10,284 bases of DNA from an uncultured Neomegalonema sp. (GCA_937944035.1 CALDZQ010000025.1:1-10284), one strand, 5' to 3'. Positions 1 through 6,550 are shown, numbered from the stretch's first letter. Notes: generated from the sequence alone by a model not told the origin. A program made the numbers and translations.

Positions 1-105
1 AGGGCGCGGCATATCCATCCGGTCGATGCCGTTCTGGCAGATTGCCATGCGCTCGCGCTCTACGCACTGCACGAGCCGCCGCCGCACCCCCCGCCGCCGC
101 CATGA
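1..105 (+). CDS. 3' end of an unidentified protein (partial)
   Basis: An open frame enters from the left edge and stops at TGA 103-105. The visible tail begins RARHIHPVDAVLADCHALAL and ends in a run of prolines (HEPPPHPPPPP) just before the stop. The helical, alanine/leucine-rich stretch followed by a proline tail looks like a real C-terminus rather than chance. The frame also fits the next gene, which starts 13 bases later on the same strand with its own ribosome binding site. I do not recognise the family from 34 residues. The rest of the gene lies outside the window. Confidence 0.5.
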   Translation, partial: RARHIHPVDAVLADCHALALYALHEPPPHPPPPP

Positions 106-118
106 CCGGAAGCGCGAC

Positions 119-781
119 ATGACAGAAACACCACCCCCCTCCCCCCGCAATAAGGGCGGGAGCCGTCTTGCCGTGCCTGACGCTCCGATCCTCTACAGTT
201 TCCGCCGCTGTCCCTATGCGATGCGGGCGCGGCTGGCGATTGCGGCATCGGGTATAGCGGTTGAGCATCGCGAGGTTTTGCTGCGTGACAAGCCGCAAGC
301 CATGCTTGATGCCTCGCCGAAAGGCACGGTCCCGGTGATGGTGTTGCGCGATGGCACGGTGATTGAGGAAAGCCTGGATATTATGCTGTGGGCGTTGAGC
401 CGGAACGACCCTGAGGGCTGGCTTGGCGGGGGCGATGCACTGGCCCTGATCGCCGCCTGTGAGCGGGATTTGAAGCCCCATCTCGACCGCTATAAATACG
501 CGCAGCGGTTTGAGGATGCGGACCCGAAAGCCGCGCGGGACGCGGCCTCGCGCTATATCCACCGCCTTGACGGGATGCTGGAAGGCGGATTTTTGACCGG
601 GACGCGGGCGCGGCTGGCCGATTTCGCCATCCTGCCGTTTATCCGGCAATTCGCCCATGTCGATCGGGAGTGGTTTTACGCGCAGGACTGGGCGCGGGTC
701 TCGCGCTGGCTGACTGATTTTGTCGGGTCCGGGCGCTTCGCGCAAGTGATGGAGAAGCATCCGGTTTGGCGGGAGGGGTAG
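119..781 (+). CDS. Glutathione S-transferase family protein
   Basis: A 220-residue protein of the two-domain cytosolic glutathione S-transferase fold. Residues 23-95 are the thioredoxin-like N-terminal domain: ILYSF strand, CPYA at 31-34 in the position where glutaredoxin 2 and related GSTs carry the active-site cysteine, GTVPVM with the cis-proline near residue 72, and EES at 83-85, the usual gamma-glutamyl contact. Residues ~105-215 are the helical C-terminal domain, with LADFAILPFIRQFAHVD resembling the conserved N-capping region. The start at 119 is chosen because GGAAG (108-112) sits six bases upstream; the frame stays open further upstream, but that part overlaps the preceding gene and is arginine-rich and unlike any GST. 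The short gap after the upstream gene suggests co-transcription. The family is clear; the substrate (thiol transfer or detoxification) is not. Confidence 0.88.
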   Translation: MTETPPPSPRNKGGSRLAVPDAPILYSFRRCPYAMRARLAIAASGIAVEHREVLLRDKPQAMLDASPKGTVPVMVLRDGTVIEESLDIMLWALSRNDPEGWLGGGDALALIAACERDLKPHLDRYKYAQRFEDADPKAARDAASRYIHRLDGMLEGGFLTGTRARLADFAILPFIRQFAHVDREWFYAQDWARVSRWLTDFVGSGRFAQVMEKHPVWREG

Positions 782-788
782 GATTAAA

Positions 789-832
789 GCGATTTCGAGC
801 AAGGTGGAAACACCTTGCGACTCGGAAATCGC
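789..832. repeat. Palindromic intergenic repeat, copy 1
   Basis: A nearly perfect hairpin-forming palindrome just after the GST gene. GCGATTTCGAG (789-799) pairs with CTCGGAAATCGC (821-832, one extra G), and CAAGGTG (800-806) pairs with CACCTTG (811-817) across a GAAA loop. Three unpaired bases (CGA, 818-820) bulge on the right arm. There is no T-run, so it is a poor intrinsic terminator. The same plan, including the three-base right-arm bulge, recurs at 8464-8513. Its form resembles the mosaic palindromic repeats known from Rhizobiales genomes, although I have not compared it with any library. Confidence 0.72.
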
Positions 833-834
833 GA

Positions 835-932
835 AAAAACAAGAGACTACAGCGTTGTGCGTGGTTCATAAATTACGCACTACACGATAGAGCGATTTCG
901 CGGCATTAGGCAGCAAACGCTCTATCTCTTTG
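835..932. repeat. Mosaic of short inverted repeats in the 782-940 intergenic region
   Basis: This stretch continues the palindrome at 789-832 and has no coding potential I can support. GTGCGT (857-862) pairs with ACGCAC (875-880). GATAGAGCG (886-894) pairs with CGCTCTATC (918-926). A box reading ACAAGAGACTACAGCG on the plus strand (about 839-854) is matched by AACAAAGAGATAGAGCG on the minus strand (about 932-916), so two related boxes face each other around the centre. Boxes of this AACAAAGAGATAGAGC type are, from memory, frequent ends of intergenic repeats in Alphaproteobacteria. Confidence 0.55.
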
Positions 933-940
933 TTCTGATG

Positions 941-3157
941 CTAACCCGCTTTTTGCTCGCTGACCACGTCTTCTCCGGCCGTTGCGCCGCCGAGGCTGAC
1001 GATGCGGGTCATCGGGATCCAGACATGGGCGCTGGTTCCGACGCCCTTGCGGGATTCGATCTCAAGATCGCCGCCATGCAACTCAACCAGAGAGCGTGTA
1101 ATCGGCAAACCAAGCCCGGTCCCGTTATGGTTGCGCGACAACTCGCTGTCGATCTGGCCGAATTGCTCCAGCGCGACTTGCAGCTCCTCCTTCGTCATCC
1201 CGATTCCGGTGTCACTGACGGTGATGCGCAGACCTTTGGGGGCGAGCAACTCGCCGCGCAGGGTGATCCGGCCGCCCGGCATGGTGAATTTCACGGAGTT
1301 CGACATCAGATTGAGGATCACCTGCTTGATCCGGCGACCATCCACCACAACGCTGGGTAGAGGCGCGGGAATCTCAAGCCGGATGTGCAGCCCGGCGGAC
1401 GACGCCCGCTCGTGAAGCACCGTCCGGCATTTGGAAAGCATCGAACTGACATCGGTTTCCTCCTCGATCAACTCGATCTTGCCGGCCTCGATTTTCGAGA
1501 GATCAAGCACGTCGTTGATGAGGTCGAGCAGGTGTTTGCCGGAGGAATGAACGCTTTCGGCGTAGTCTTTATACCGCTCGCCAATCGGGCCGAACAGCTC
1601 GTCTTTCATCACTTCCGCAAAGCCGATCACAGCGTTCAGCGGCGTGCGCAACTCGTGGCTCATATTGGCGAGGAATTCGGATTTGGTCTTGTTCGCCTCC
1701 TCCGCCTGACGCCGCGCATCATCGAGTTTGGCCTGCGCGGTTTTCATCTCGGTGATGTCAAGCATGTAGCCCTGCGCGATGCGCGAGCCATCCTGACGCG
1801 GAGAAATGGTCAGCATGTTGCGGATGTGGATAATCTGGCCGTCGGCGCTGCGAATACGGTATTCGAGCATCGCATATTGACCGTCTTCAAGGTTTTTGAA
1901 GCCGTCCACGAATGTCCGGTGACGATCTTCGGGATGCACATGGCCAACCCAGAACCCCGCCGAGCGCCACGAACTGACCGGATACCCCGTCATTTTCGCG
2001 ATCTGCGGCCCGATATACGTGAAGCGCTGGTCGCTGAGATCGGCGGCCCAAGGGACAACATTGGTGGATTCAGCGAGGCGGCGGAAGCGTTCCTCACTGC
2101 GTTTCAATTCGGCCGTGCGCTTTTTGAAGTTACGGTGGGTTTTCAGCAGGCGCTGTTCCGAAGCAACGCGGCCCTCGCTCTCTTTATGGGTGACGAAAAC
2201 AACGCCGAGCGCCGCAGCCAGTCCGGCGAGGAGCGAAAGCACTTTACCGATGAGGCTTGATGAGAAAATACCCGCATTCCGGACGGGAACAGTGACCTGA
2301 AAGCCCTGCTCACCCATCGGAATGCCAATATCACGCTGCTCGCCGTTCGAGCGCACGAAATTTCCCTCCGGCAAGCGGATCGCCTCAATCGGGCCGGTCA
2401 TTTGAGCGGGTGGAACGGCGATGTCGCCGAGGAATTTTTTGGCATCAACCAACGCAGCAACCGCGCCGACCAGCATTTCCTGCCCGGTCGCCGGATTGAA
2501 TGTCTGCACCGGAAGCACACGCCAGAATGCCCGCGCGCCGGCATCGCCCAAGCGCATACCCGGCACGCCGCGCACATCACCGCCATCCCAGCCGAACATG
2601 GCCGAAGTCACCGGCGCGTTTTTCGCAATCGCGTTTCCGAGCGTGCGCTGGACCTCATCCCCTGCGGCGAGCGCGAAGGGCAGTTTGCCGCCGTTACCGA
2701 TCAGCGGAAACGCGCCCGCCCGATTACCGTTCGGTGTTGAGACATGGGCGGTCGCCATGTAAAAGACTTGCCCGCCCGCACGAAACTCGGTCACGCCTTC
2801 CGCGATAGGCTGCGCGATTTGATTGGCAATCTCGCGACTGGGGGCGCTGCGGAAGAAGGCGAAGGCGTGAACGTCATTGGTGCGCTGGAAGAAATCGCGG
2901 GTGATTTTGGCAAAACGCCCGCGCTCGCTTTCGGCGTTGCCCGCCGTCGATACCACCAGCAGGCTGGCGGCGGAGAGTCCCTGATCGATGGCCGCTATTG
3001 CGCTGACACCGCCCTGAACAATGCCCGAAGCATTCGCGGCCTGGGAGAGCGCTACTGATTCCCGGTTCCCGCCCGACTGCGCCACGAGGACGGACAGTCC
3101 CACGATGAGGCCAATGCCTGCAGCCGCAAGCCAACGAAGAAGGCCTGTATTGCTCAT
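941..3157 (-). CDS. Membrane sensor histidine kinase (CHASE-like, PAS, HisKA, HATPase)
   Basis: A 738-residue two-component sensor kinase. A first membrane helix lies at about residues 8-26, a periplasmic CHASE-like sensor region at about 40-295 (best seen around FFQRTNDVHAFAFFR), and a second membrane helix at about 301-323, followed by a short coiled coil. A PAS domain covers about 355-475 (TYIGPQIAKMTGYP; HPEDR; DGQIIHIRNM). HisKA follows, with the phospho-acceptor His501 in SHELRTPLNAVIGF. The ATPase shows the N-box NSVKF (620-624), G1 DTGIGM (649-654) and G2 GTGLGLPI (679-686). There is no receiver domain, so it must act through a separate partner, and none is encoded here. The ATG at 3157 has an AGGATTGGTGGCAGGAT purine-rich stretch before it and a membrane segment directly after it. 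Ligand unknown. The CHASE assignment is less certain than the kinase core. Confidence 0.93.
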   Translation of the reverse strand: MSNTGLLRWLAAAGIGLIVGLSVLVAQSGGNRESVALSQAANASGIVQGGVSAIAAIDQGLSAASLLVVSTAGNAESERGRFAKITRDFFQRTNDVHAFAFFRSAPSREIANQIAQPIAEGVTEFRAGGQVFYMATAHVSTPNGNRAGAFPLIGNGGKLPFALAAGDEVQRTLGNAIAKNAPVTSAMFGWDGGDVRGVPGMRLGDAGARAFWRVLPVQTFNPATGQEMLVGAVAALVDAKKFLGDIAVPPAQMTGPIEAIRLPEGNFVRSNGEQRDIGIPMGEQGFQVTVPVRNAGIFSSSLIGKVLSLLAGLAAALGVVFVTHKESEGRVASEQRLLKTHRNFKKRTAELKRSEERFRRLAESTNVVPWAADLSDQRFTYIGPQIAKMTGYPVSSWRSAGFWVGHVHPEDRHRTFVDGFKNLEDGQYAMLEYRIRSADGQIIHIRNMLTISPRQDGSRIAQGYMLDITEMKTAQAKLDDARRQAEEANKTKSEFLANMSHELRTPLNAVIGFAEVMKDELFGPIGERYKDYAESVHSSGKHLLDLINDVLDLSKIEAGKIELIEEETDVSSMLSKCRTVLHERASSAGLHIRLEIPAPLPSVVVDGRRIKQVILNLMSNSVKFTMPGGRITLRGELLAPKGLRITVSDTGIGMTKEELQVALEQFGQIDSELSRNHNGTGLGLPITRSLVELHGGDLEIESRKGVGTSAHVWIPMTRIVSLGGATAGEDVVSEQKAG

Positions 3158-3257
3158 ATCCTGCCACCAATCCTACTGCACGGGATACCTTTCCCGATTC
3201 CCCGCAGTATTAAGTCAGCCCGCCTAAATTATCGTAAAAGCTGGCGTAATTTCTTAC

Positions 3258-3306
3258 ATGGCATCTGCCGCAAGCCTGACCGCAGCCCGGCTTATGCCAT
3301 GCGGCA
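3258..3306. other. Hairpin-forming sequence in the divergent spacer
   Basis: The spacer 3158-3422 between the divergently transcribed kinase and DUF6456 genes contains CATGGCAT (3257-3264) pairing with ATGCCATG (3294-3301), continued by AAGCC (3272-3276) with GGCTT (3289-3293). A competing pair is TGCCGCA (3266-3272) with TGCGGCA (3300-3306). No T-run follows on either strand, so it is not a standard terminator. It could be a protein-binding site or a 5' leader structure of the kinase transcript. No function is shown. Confidence 0.35.
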
Positions 3307-3361
3307 CAGCGCGCGTGACGGGCTTCGAGGCATATTTTTTGGATGGATGTTTAAGATTAGT

Positions 3362-3390
3362 TTGCATACGTTCGTTTTATGTTCTAATAA
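3362..3390 (+). promoter_or_regulatory. Candidate sigma-70-type promoter for the DUF6456 gene
   Basis: TTGCAT (3362-3367) and TAATAA (3385-3390) are separated by 17 bases, in an AT-rich stretch that stands out from the surrounding GC-rich DNA. The predicted start of transcription would be near 3397, leaving a leader of about 26 bases with an ACGAGG ribosome binding site (3412-3417) five bases before the ATG. Neither hexamer is a perfect match. Confidence 0.42.
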
Positions 3391-3415
3391 CAATATAGCA
3401 TTTCGAACAGAACGA
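3372..3415. promoter_or_regulatory. Interrupted inverted repeat around the promoter (possible operator)
   Basis: TCGTT (3372-3376) plus TGTTC (3380-3384) on the left is mirrored by GAACA (3405-3409) plus AACGA (3411-3415) on the right, ten paired positions with small differences in the inner spacers. The two arms bracket the candidate -10 box and the expected transcription start. This is the layout of a repressor site. Autoregulation by the helix-turn-helix-like product of the gene is possible but is pure inference. Confidence 0.33.
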
Positions 3416-3422
3416 GGCATCC

Positions 3423-4280
3423 ATGACAATCACACATATCTCCACAGCAACGCGTAGTTTGCGTGACCGTCTCCCGCGCCTGCGCGAGACTTTAAAGACC
3501 GACCGGACGATTGTGTTCTTATGCTTTTCCGAACCTATGGGCGGTGTTTTCCGGATGGATCGGGGCGTATCCCACCTGATAGAGCGGATCGAACGCACGG
3601 ACATCACCACGTTGGTGAAGATCGGTTTTCTGCGTGAGCTGTCGCGCTCCGAACGCGGTGTTCGCTATCACGCTGTCGGGACAAACCCCCTGCCCAAGCC
3701 GCGCCGCGCGCAAAAAACGCAAACCGCTGCGGACCGTCATAAGGCGAAATTTCTGGAGGCCGAGAAACTGTTCCGCCCGACACCGAACGCCAAGCCGGAG
3801 CGGATCAAAGTCAATTTGGGGGAATCGCCGCTCGGCTGGCTATCGAAACGCAAAGATACGCAGGGCCGCCCTTTTCTGTCAGAAACCGAGGTCGATGCGG
3901 GAGAGAGGTTGCGCGCGGATTTTGAACGCGCTCAGCTGGGACCGTCGGTCACGCAGGATTGGCGGCGCTTTCTGACGGCCGGAAAGGCGAAAAAGACACG
4001 CGCGCAGATTGATAACGCGCCGGATGAGGGAGCAGAGTTCGCGCGTAAACGGGTGATGGATGCCCTGGATGCGCTTGGCCCCGGCCTCGCCGATGCTGCA
4101 CTGCGCACATGCTGCTTCTTGGAAGGGTTAGAAGCGGTGGAGCAAGCGATGGATTGGTCGGCCAGATCAGGAAAAATCGTGCTTAAGATCGCGCTGCAAC
4201 GTCTTTCTGACCATTACGAGCAGCAAAACGCGGCAAATCATGCACAGCAAAAAGGACACTTGCAATCGCAGCACCCTTGA
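3423..4280 (+). CDS. DUF6456 domain-containing protein
   Basis: A 285-residue basic protein. The N-terminal part (about 45-90: GVSHLIERIERTDITTLVKI, then GFLRELSR and RYHAVGTN) reads like a winged helix in which a helix pair is followed by a basic turn and a short strand. A basic, disordered-looking linker (about 88-130) precedes the DUF6456 core at about 132-268, recognisable by ESPLGWLSKRKD, GRPFLSETEVDAGERLRADF, GPGLADAALRTCCFLEGLE and WSARSGKIVLKIALQRLSDHY. The family is conserved in Alphaproteobacteria and usually annotated only by its domain; the architecture suggests DNA binding, which is inference. The C-terminal tail is glutamine/histidine-rich. The ATG at 3423 has ACGAGG five bases upstream. 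The phasin-like gene follows 53 bases after the stop on the same strand, though with a promoter-like sequence of its own. Confidence 0.85.
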   Translation: MTITHISTATRSLRDRLPRLRETLKTDRTIVFLCFSEPMGGVFRMDRGVSHLIERIERTDITTLVKIGFLRELSRSERGVRYHAVGTNPLPKPRRAQKTQTAADRHKAKFLEAEKLFRPTPNAKPERIKVNLGESPLGWLSKRKDTQGRPFLSETEVDAGERLRADFERAQLGPSVTQDWRRFLTAGKAKKTRAQIDNAPDEGAEFARKRVMDALDALGPGLADAALRTCCFLEGLEAVEQAMDWSARSGKIVLKIALQRLSDHYEQQNAANHAQQKGHLQSQHP

Positions 4281-4305
4281 CGCAGTGCAGCATTTTACAT
4301 ATTTA
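4277..4305 (+). promoter_or_regulatory. Candidate promoter of the phasin-like gene
   Basis: TTGACG (4277-4282, overlapping the stop codon of the upstream gene) and TATTTA (4300-4305) are spaced 17 bases apart. The -35 box is strong and the -10 box weak. It would allow expression independent of the DUF6456 gene. Confidence 0.42.
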
Positions 4306-4318
4306 TGCTGCAACGCAA
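4286..4318. promoter_or_regulatory. TGC-rich operator-like site, possibly PhaR type
   Basis: TGCAGCAT (4286-4293) and ATGCTGCA (4305-4312) form a perfect 8-base inverted repeat separated by 11 bases and overlapping the candidate -10 box. The right arm runs on into CTGCAACGCAA (4308-4318), which matches seven of the eight fixed positions of CTGC-N3-GCAG, the site I recall for the PHB-responsive repressor PhaR of Rhodobacter and Paracoccus. PhaR is known to control phasin genes, and the downstream gene starts with a phasin-like segment. The link to PhaR is inference. Confidence 0.42.
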
Positions 4319-4333
4319 CATCGGAGCTTTGCA

Positions 4334-4948
4334 ATGAACAAGTCTTTTATTGAAGAAACGGGTACGCGGGCTGTTGAGCTCGCGACCTCCCTCGGACGCA
4401 TCCACGCCGAAAATCTGACGACGATGGCGGATGCCACGGCGAAAACGCCGCTTGGCCCGCTGTTCTCCATCAATGCGAAACTTGCAGTGATGACCACCGA
4501 AGGTTTGGAAAGCGTGTTCGCACCTTTTGCGGTATCGAAACCAACGCCTAAGAAGGCGGCAAAGCCTGCGCCCGTTAAAGCGAAAGCGGCGGCCAAGCCT
4601 GCAAAAGCAAAGCCTGCCGTCGTTGAATCAATCGAGCCGGAAGCGGAAGATGTGATTGCGGACGCAGCTGTTGAGAGTGCGCCGGAAACGGCAGCTAAAC
4701 CCGCTGTTAAAACCGAAGCGATCAGCGAAACAGTCTCGATCCATGACGACCTGAGCGCGATCAGTGGCGTTGGCCCCTCGACGATGCGCAAGCTCAAAAC
4801 GGCAGGCGTCAACACGTATGCTGACATCGCCGGCATGTCGGTCGAGAAGTTCGAAAGCCTGCTCGAAAGGTATGACATCCGCATGATGCGCTACAGCGCG
4901 GCGGATTGGATCGAGCAAGCGAAACAACTGTCTAAAATCGCCGCTTGA
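4334..4948 (+). CDS. Phasin-like protein with helix-hairpin-helix C-terminus
   Basis: A 204-residue protein in three parts. Residues 1-65 are amphipathic helices resembling phasin family proteins, which coat polyhydroxyalkanoate granules. Residues 69-135 are a low-complexity linker, first lysine/alanine/proline-rich like a histone H1 tail (PKKAAKPAPVKAKAAAKPAK), then acidic and alanine-rich. Residues 138-204 begin LSAISGVGPSTMRKLKTAGV, a helix-hairpin-helix motif (GVGPSTMRKL, then YADIAGMS) of the type found in DUF4332-like and DNA-binding modules. GGAG (4322-4325) eight bases upstream supports the ATG at 4334; an earlier in-frame ATG at 4277 would overlap the upstream gene and lies at the promoter. 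A granule-to-nucleoid linker such as PhaM or PhaF-type phasins is one possible role, but the protein could also be purely a nucleoid factor. Confidence 0.78.
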   Translation: MNKSFIEETGTRAVELATSLGRIHAENLTTMADATAKTPLGPLFSINAKLAVMTTEGLESVFAPFAVSKPTPKKAAKPAPVKAKAAAKPAKAKPAVVESIEPEAEDVIADAAVESAPETAAKPAVKTEAISETVSIHDDLSAISGVGPSTMRKLKTAGVNTYADIAGMSVEKFESLLERYDIRMMRYSAADWIEQAKQLSKIAA

Positions 4949-4967
4949 TAGTACCACTGAATACCGG

Positions 4968-5002
4968 AAAAGCCCTCTGCGTGAAAACGAGAGGGCTTTT
5001 TT
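4968..5002. terminator. Bidirectional intrinsic terminator
   Basis: AAAAGCCCTCT (4968-4978) pairs with AGAGGGCTTTT (4990-5000) over an 11-base loop, followed by T-run 4997-5002 on the plus strand and a matching A-run (4968-4971) that gives a U-tract on the minus strand. It lies between the convergent phasin-like gene and tpiA (stop at 5007) and can end transcription from both sides. Confidence 0.9.
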
Positions 5003-5006
5003 GACA

Positions 5007-5765
5007 TTATCCTTGAGCCGTCGCGGCCCCGATGATGCCCAGAAAATCTTCGGCTTTCAGGCTGGCCCCGCCGATCAGGCCGCCATCGACATCCTCAATC
5101 GCGAAGATTTCAACCGCATTGCCCGGCTTGACCGACCCGCCGTAAAGCAACCGGACGCCGTTGCCCGCGTCGCCATAATGGCCGACCACAGCGCGGCGGA
5201 TCGCGGTGTGCATTGTGGCGATGTCATCGACGCTTGGCACGCGGCCCGTGCCGATAGCCCAGACCGGCTCGTAAGCCACAACCACATTTTCCGCACCGCC
5301 CGCAGGGAGAGAGCCGGAAAGCTGAGCCAGAACAACCGCTTCAGCCTCGCCCGCATCGCGTTCGGCCTCGGTCTCACCGACGCAGACGATTGCGGTCAAT
5401 CCCGCATCCAAGGCGGCCTGCGCCTTGGCCTGAACCAGATCATCAACCTCGGTATGGTCCGCGCGGCGCTCCGAATGGCCCACAATCACGGCTTTCGCAC
5501 CGACATCGGCCAGCAATTTCGCGGAGACATCGCCGGTATGCGCGCCGCTTTCATTAAAGTGACAATCCTGCGCGCCGATGCCGATGCCACGCCCCTCGGA
5601 TGCGCCGGAAAAACGACCGATCAGCGGGAAAGGCGGGCAGATCAGAACGTCCAAGGCAGGGCTGTCACCCACACCATCCATCATCGCCTGCAATTCGGTC
5701 ATGGAGGCGGTGTCGCCATTCATTTTCCAGTTACCAGCCACCATCATACGCCGCGCGTCACTCAT
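5007..5765 (-). CDS. tpiA: Triosephosphate isomerase
   Basis: A 252-residue enzyme that interconverts dihydroxyacetone phosphate and glyceraldehyde 3-phosphate in glycolysis and gluconeogenesis; cytosolic dimer. All catalytic parts are present: Asn12 and Lys14 in AGNWKMNG, electrophile His97 in VIVGHSERR, base Glu166 in AYEPVWAIGTG (start of the flexible loop 6), and phosphate-binding YGGSVKPGNA (208-217) and GGLIGGASL (228-236). Length is normal for the family. GGAGAACGAGC before the ATG at 5765 provides a clear ribosome binding site. It follows the sufA-like gene by 33 bases with no terminator between, so it is probably the last gene of the sufT-sufA-tpiA transcript. Confidence 0.98.
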   Translation of the reverse strand: MSDARRMMVAGNWKMNGDTASMTELQAMMDGVGDSPALDVLICPPFPLIGRFSGASEGRGIGIGAQDCHFNESGAHTGDVSAKLLADVGAKAVIVGHSERRADHTEVDDLVQAKAQAALDAGLTAIVCVGETEAERDAGEAEAVVLAQLSGSLPAGGAENVVVAYEPVWAIGTGRVPSVDDIATMHTAIRRAVVGHYGDAGNGVRLLYGGSVKPGNAVEIFAIEDVDGGLIGGASLKAEDFLGIIGAATAQG

Positions 5766-5798
5766 GCTCGTTCTCCAGTTTCAATCAATTTCACAGAA

Positions 5799-6167
5799 TT
5801 AAGCGTTCGCGGGAATGTCGAATTTCACCGACTCGCCGCAGCCGCAAGCCTCAGACACGTTCGGATTGCGGAATTTGAAGCCCGATTCAAGCAACCCCGT
5901 TTCGTAGTCAATTTCAGTGCCGATCATAAACATCACCGCAAGCGGCGCGATCAGAACCCGCGCGCCCTCCTGCTCGACCATCTCATCACCGGGGGATGCC
6001 TCTGAGGCGTAGTCCATCGTGTATTCCATCCCCGCACAGCCGCCCTTCTTGATGCCGATGCGCAAGGCATAGACCGGGTCATCCGTGCGCTGCATCAGCT
6101 TATGCAGTTGCGCCACCGCTTTGGGCGAAATCGTCAGCAAAGCTTTGCCGTCAGGAACACCGAACAT
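5799..6167 (-). CDS. Iron-sulfur cluster assembly accessory protein (SufA/ErpA/IscA type)
   Basis: A 122-residue A-type carrier that receives nascent Fe-S clusters and passes them to apo-proteins. The three conserved cysteines are present: one in GGCAGMEY (Cys44) and two in the C-terminal ACGCGES (Cys108 and Cys110). The strands and loops between (TISPKAV, LRIGIKKGGC, GTEIDYETGLLESGFKFRNP) fit the HesB/IscA fold throughout. The start at 6167 is preferred because AAGGAG (6180-6175) stands seven bases upstream; an in-frame TTG at 6173 would sit directly against that site. The stop codon of the sufT-like gene overlaps the ribosome binding site, so translation is probably coupled. Which of SufA, ErpA or IscA it equals cannot be settled by eye; the pairing with sufT favours SufA. 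Confidence 0.93.
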   Translation of the reverse strand: MFGVPDGKALLTISPKAVAQLHKLMQRTDDPVYALRIGIKKGGCAGMEYTMDYASEASPGDEMVEQEGARVLIAPLAVMFMIGTEIDYETGLLESGFKFRNPNVSEACGCGESVKFDIPANA

Positions 6168-6178
6168 CGCCAAACTCC

Positions 6179-6550
6179 TTACATAAAGCCCAATTCAAGC
6201 CGCGCTTCGTCTGACAAACGGCCCATATCCCACGGCGGCTCCCACACAAGCTGCACATCAACCTGCTTGATCCCCGGCAGAGGCTCTACGGCATCCGCGA
6301 CCCAGCCCGGCATCTCGCCCGCAACGGGACATCCCGGCGCGGTCAGCGTCATATCAACCTCAACCGCATTCTCACCGTCAATGCGGATCGAATAGATCAG
6401 GCCGAGATCGAATATATTGACGGGTATTTCAGGATCGTAAACGCTGCGGATCGCCTCGACCACTTCCTCATACATGGGATGCTGTTCGGAAGATTCGCGA
6501 ATGATCGGCTCGCCTTGTTTGGGTTCAGCCGTGGTGGTTGATTCTGTCAT
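6179..6550 (-). CDS. sufT: SufT-like Fe-S assembly factor (MIP18/DUF59 family)
   Basis: A 123-residue protein of the MIP18/DUF59 family, whose SufT and PaaD-type members act in maturation of Fe-S proteins. Diagnostic parts are DPEIPVNIFDLGLIY (39-53), the single cysteine in LTAPGCPVAGEMPGWVADAV (Cys74, the conserved functional cysteine of the family), and the C-terminal VWEPPWDMGRLSDEARLELG, typical of the SUF-associated group. Residues 1-24 are polar and probably disordered. GGAG lies seven bases before the ATG at 6550. It is the first gene of the minus-strand cluster with the A-type carrier and tpiA. The core suf genes (sufBCDS) are not in the window, which is a departure from the usual alphaproteobacterial arrangement as I remember it. 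Confidence 0.92.
   Translation of the reverse strand: MTESTTTAEPKQGEPIIRESSEQHPMYEEVVEAIRSVYDPEIPVNIFDLGLIYSIRIDGENAVEVDMTLTAPGCPVAGEMPGWVADAVEPLPGIKQVDVQLVWEPPWDMGRLSDEARLELGFM

Noticed and set aside
26..118. Extended N-terminus of the GST gene from ATG 26
   Set aside because: The added residues are arginine-rich and lie over the 3' end of the upstream frame; the ATG at 119 has its own ribosome binding site and gives a normal length.
789..832. Intrinsic terminator for the GST gene
   Set aside because: The hairpin is strong but is followed by an A-rich rather than T-rich sequence on the plus strand.
1385..2260. Long plus-strand open frame (291 codons) inside the sensor kinase
   Set aside because: It is antisense to the HisKA, PAS and transmembrane coding sequence, its translation matches no family, and long antisense frames are expected opposite GC-rich genes.
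4553..4620. Tandem DNA repeat in the phasin-like gene
   Set aside because: The codons for lysine, alanine and proline recur, but the DNA has no fixed unit length; this is low-complexity protein, not a tandem array.
5001..6005. Plus-strand open frame of 334 codons over tpiA and the sufA-like gene
   Set aside because: It runs antisense to two clearly identified genes and has arginine/histidine-rich composition typical of a mirror frame.
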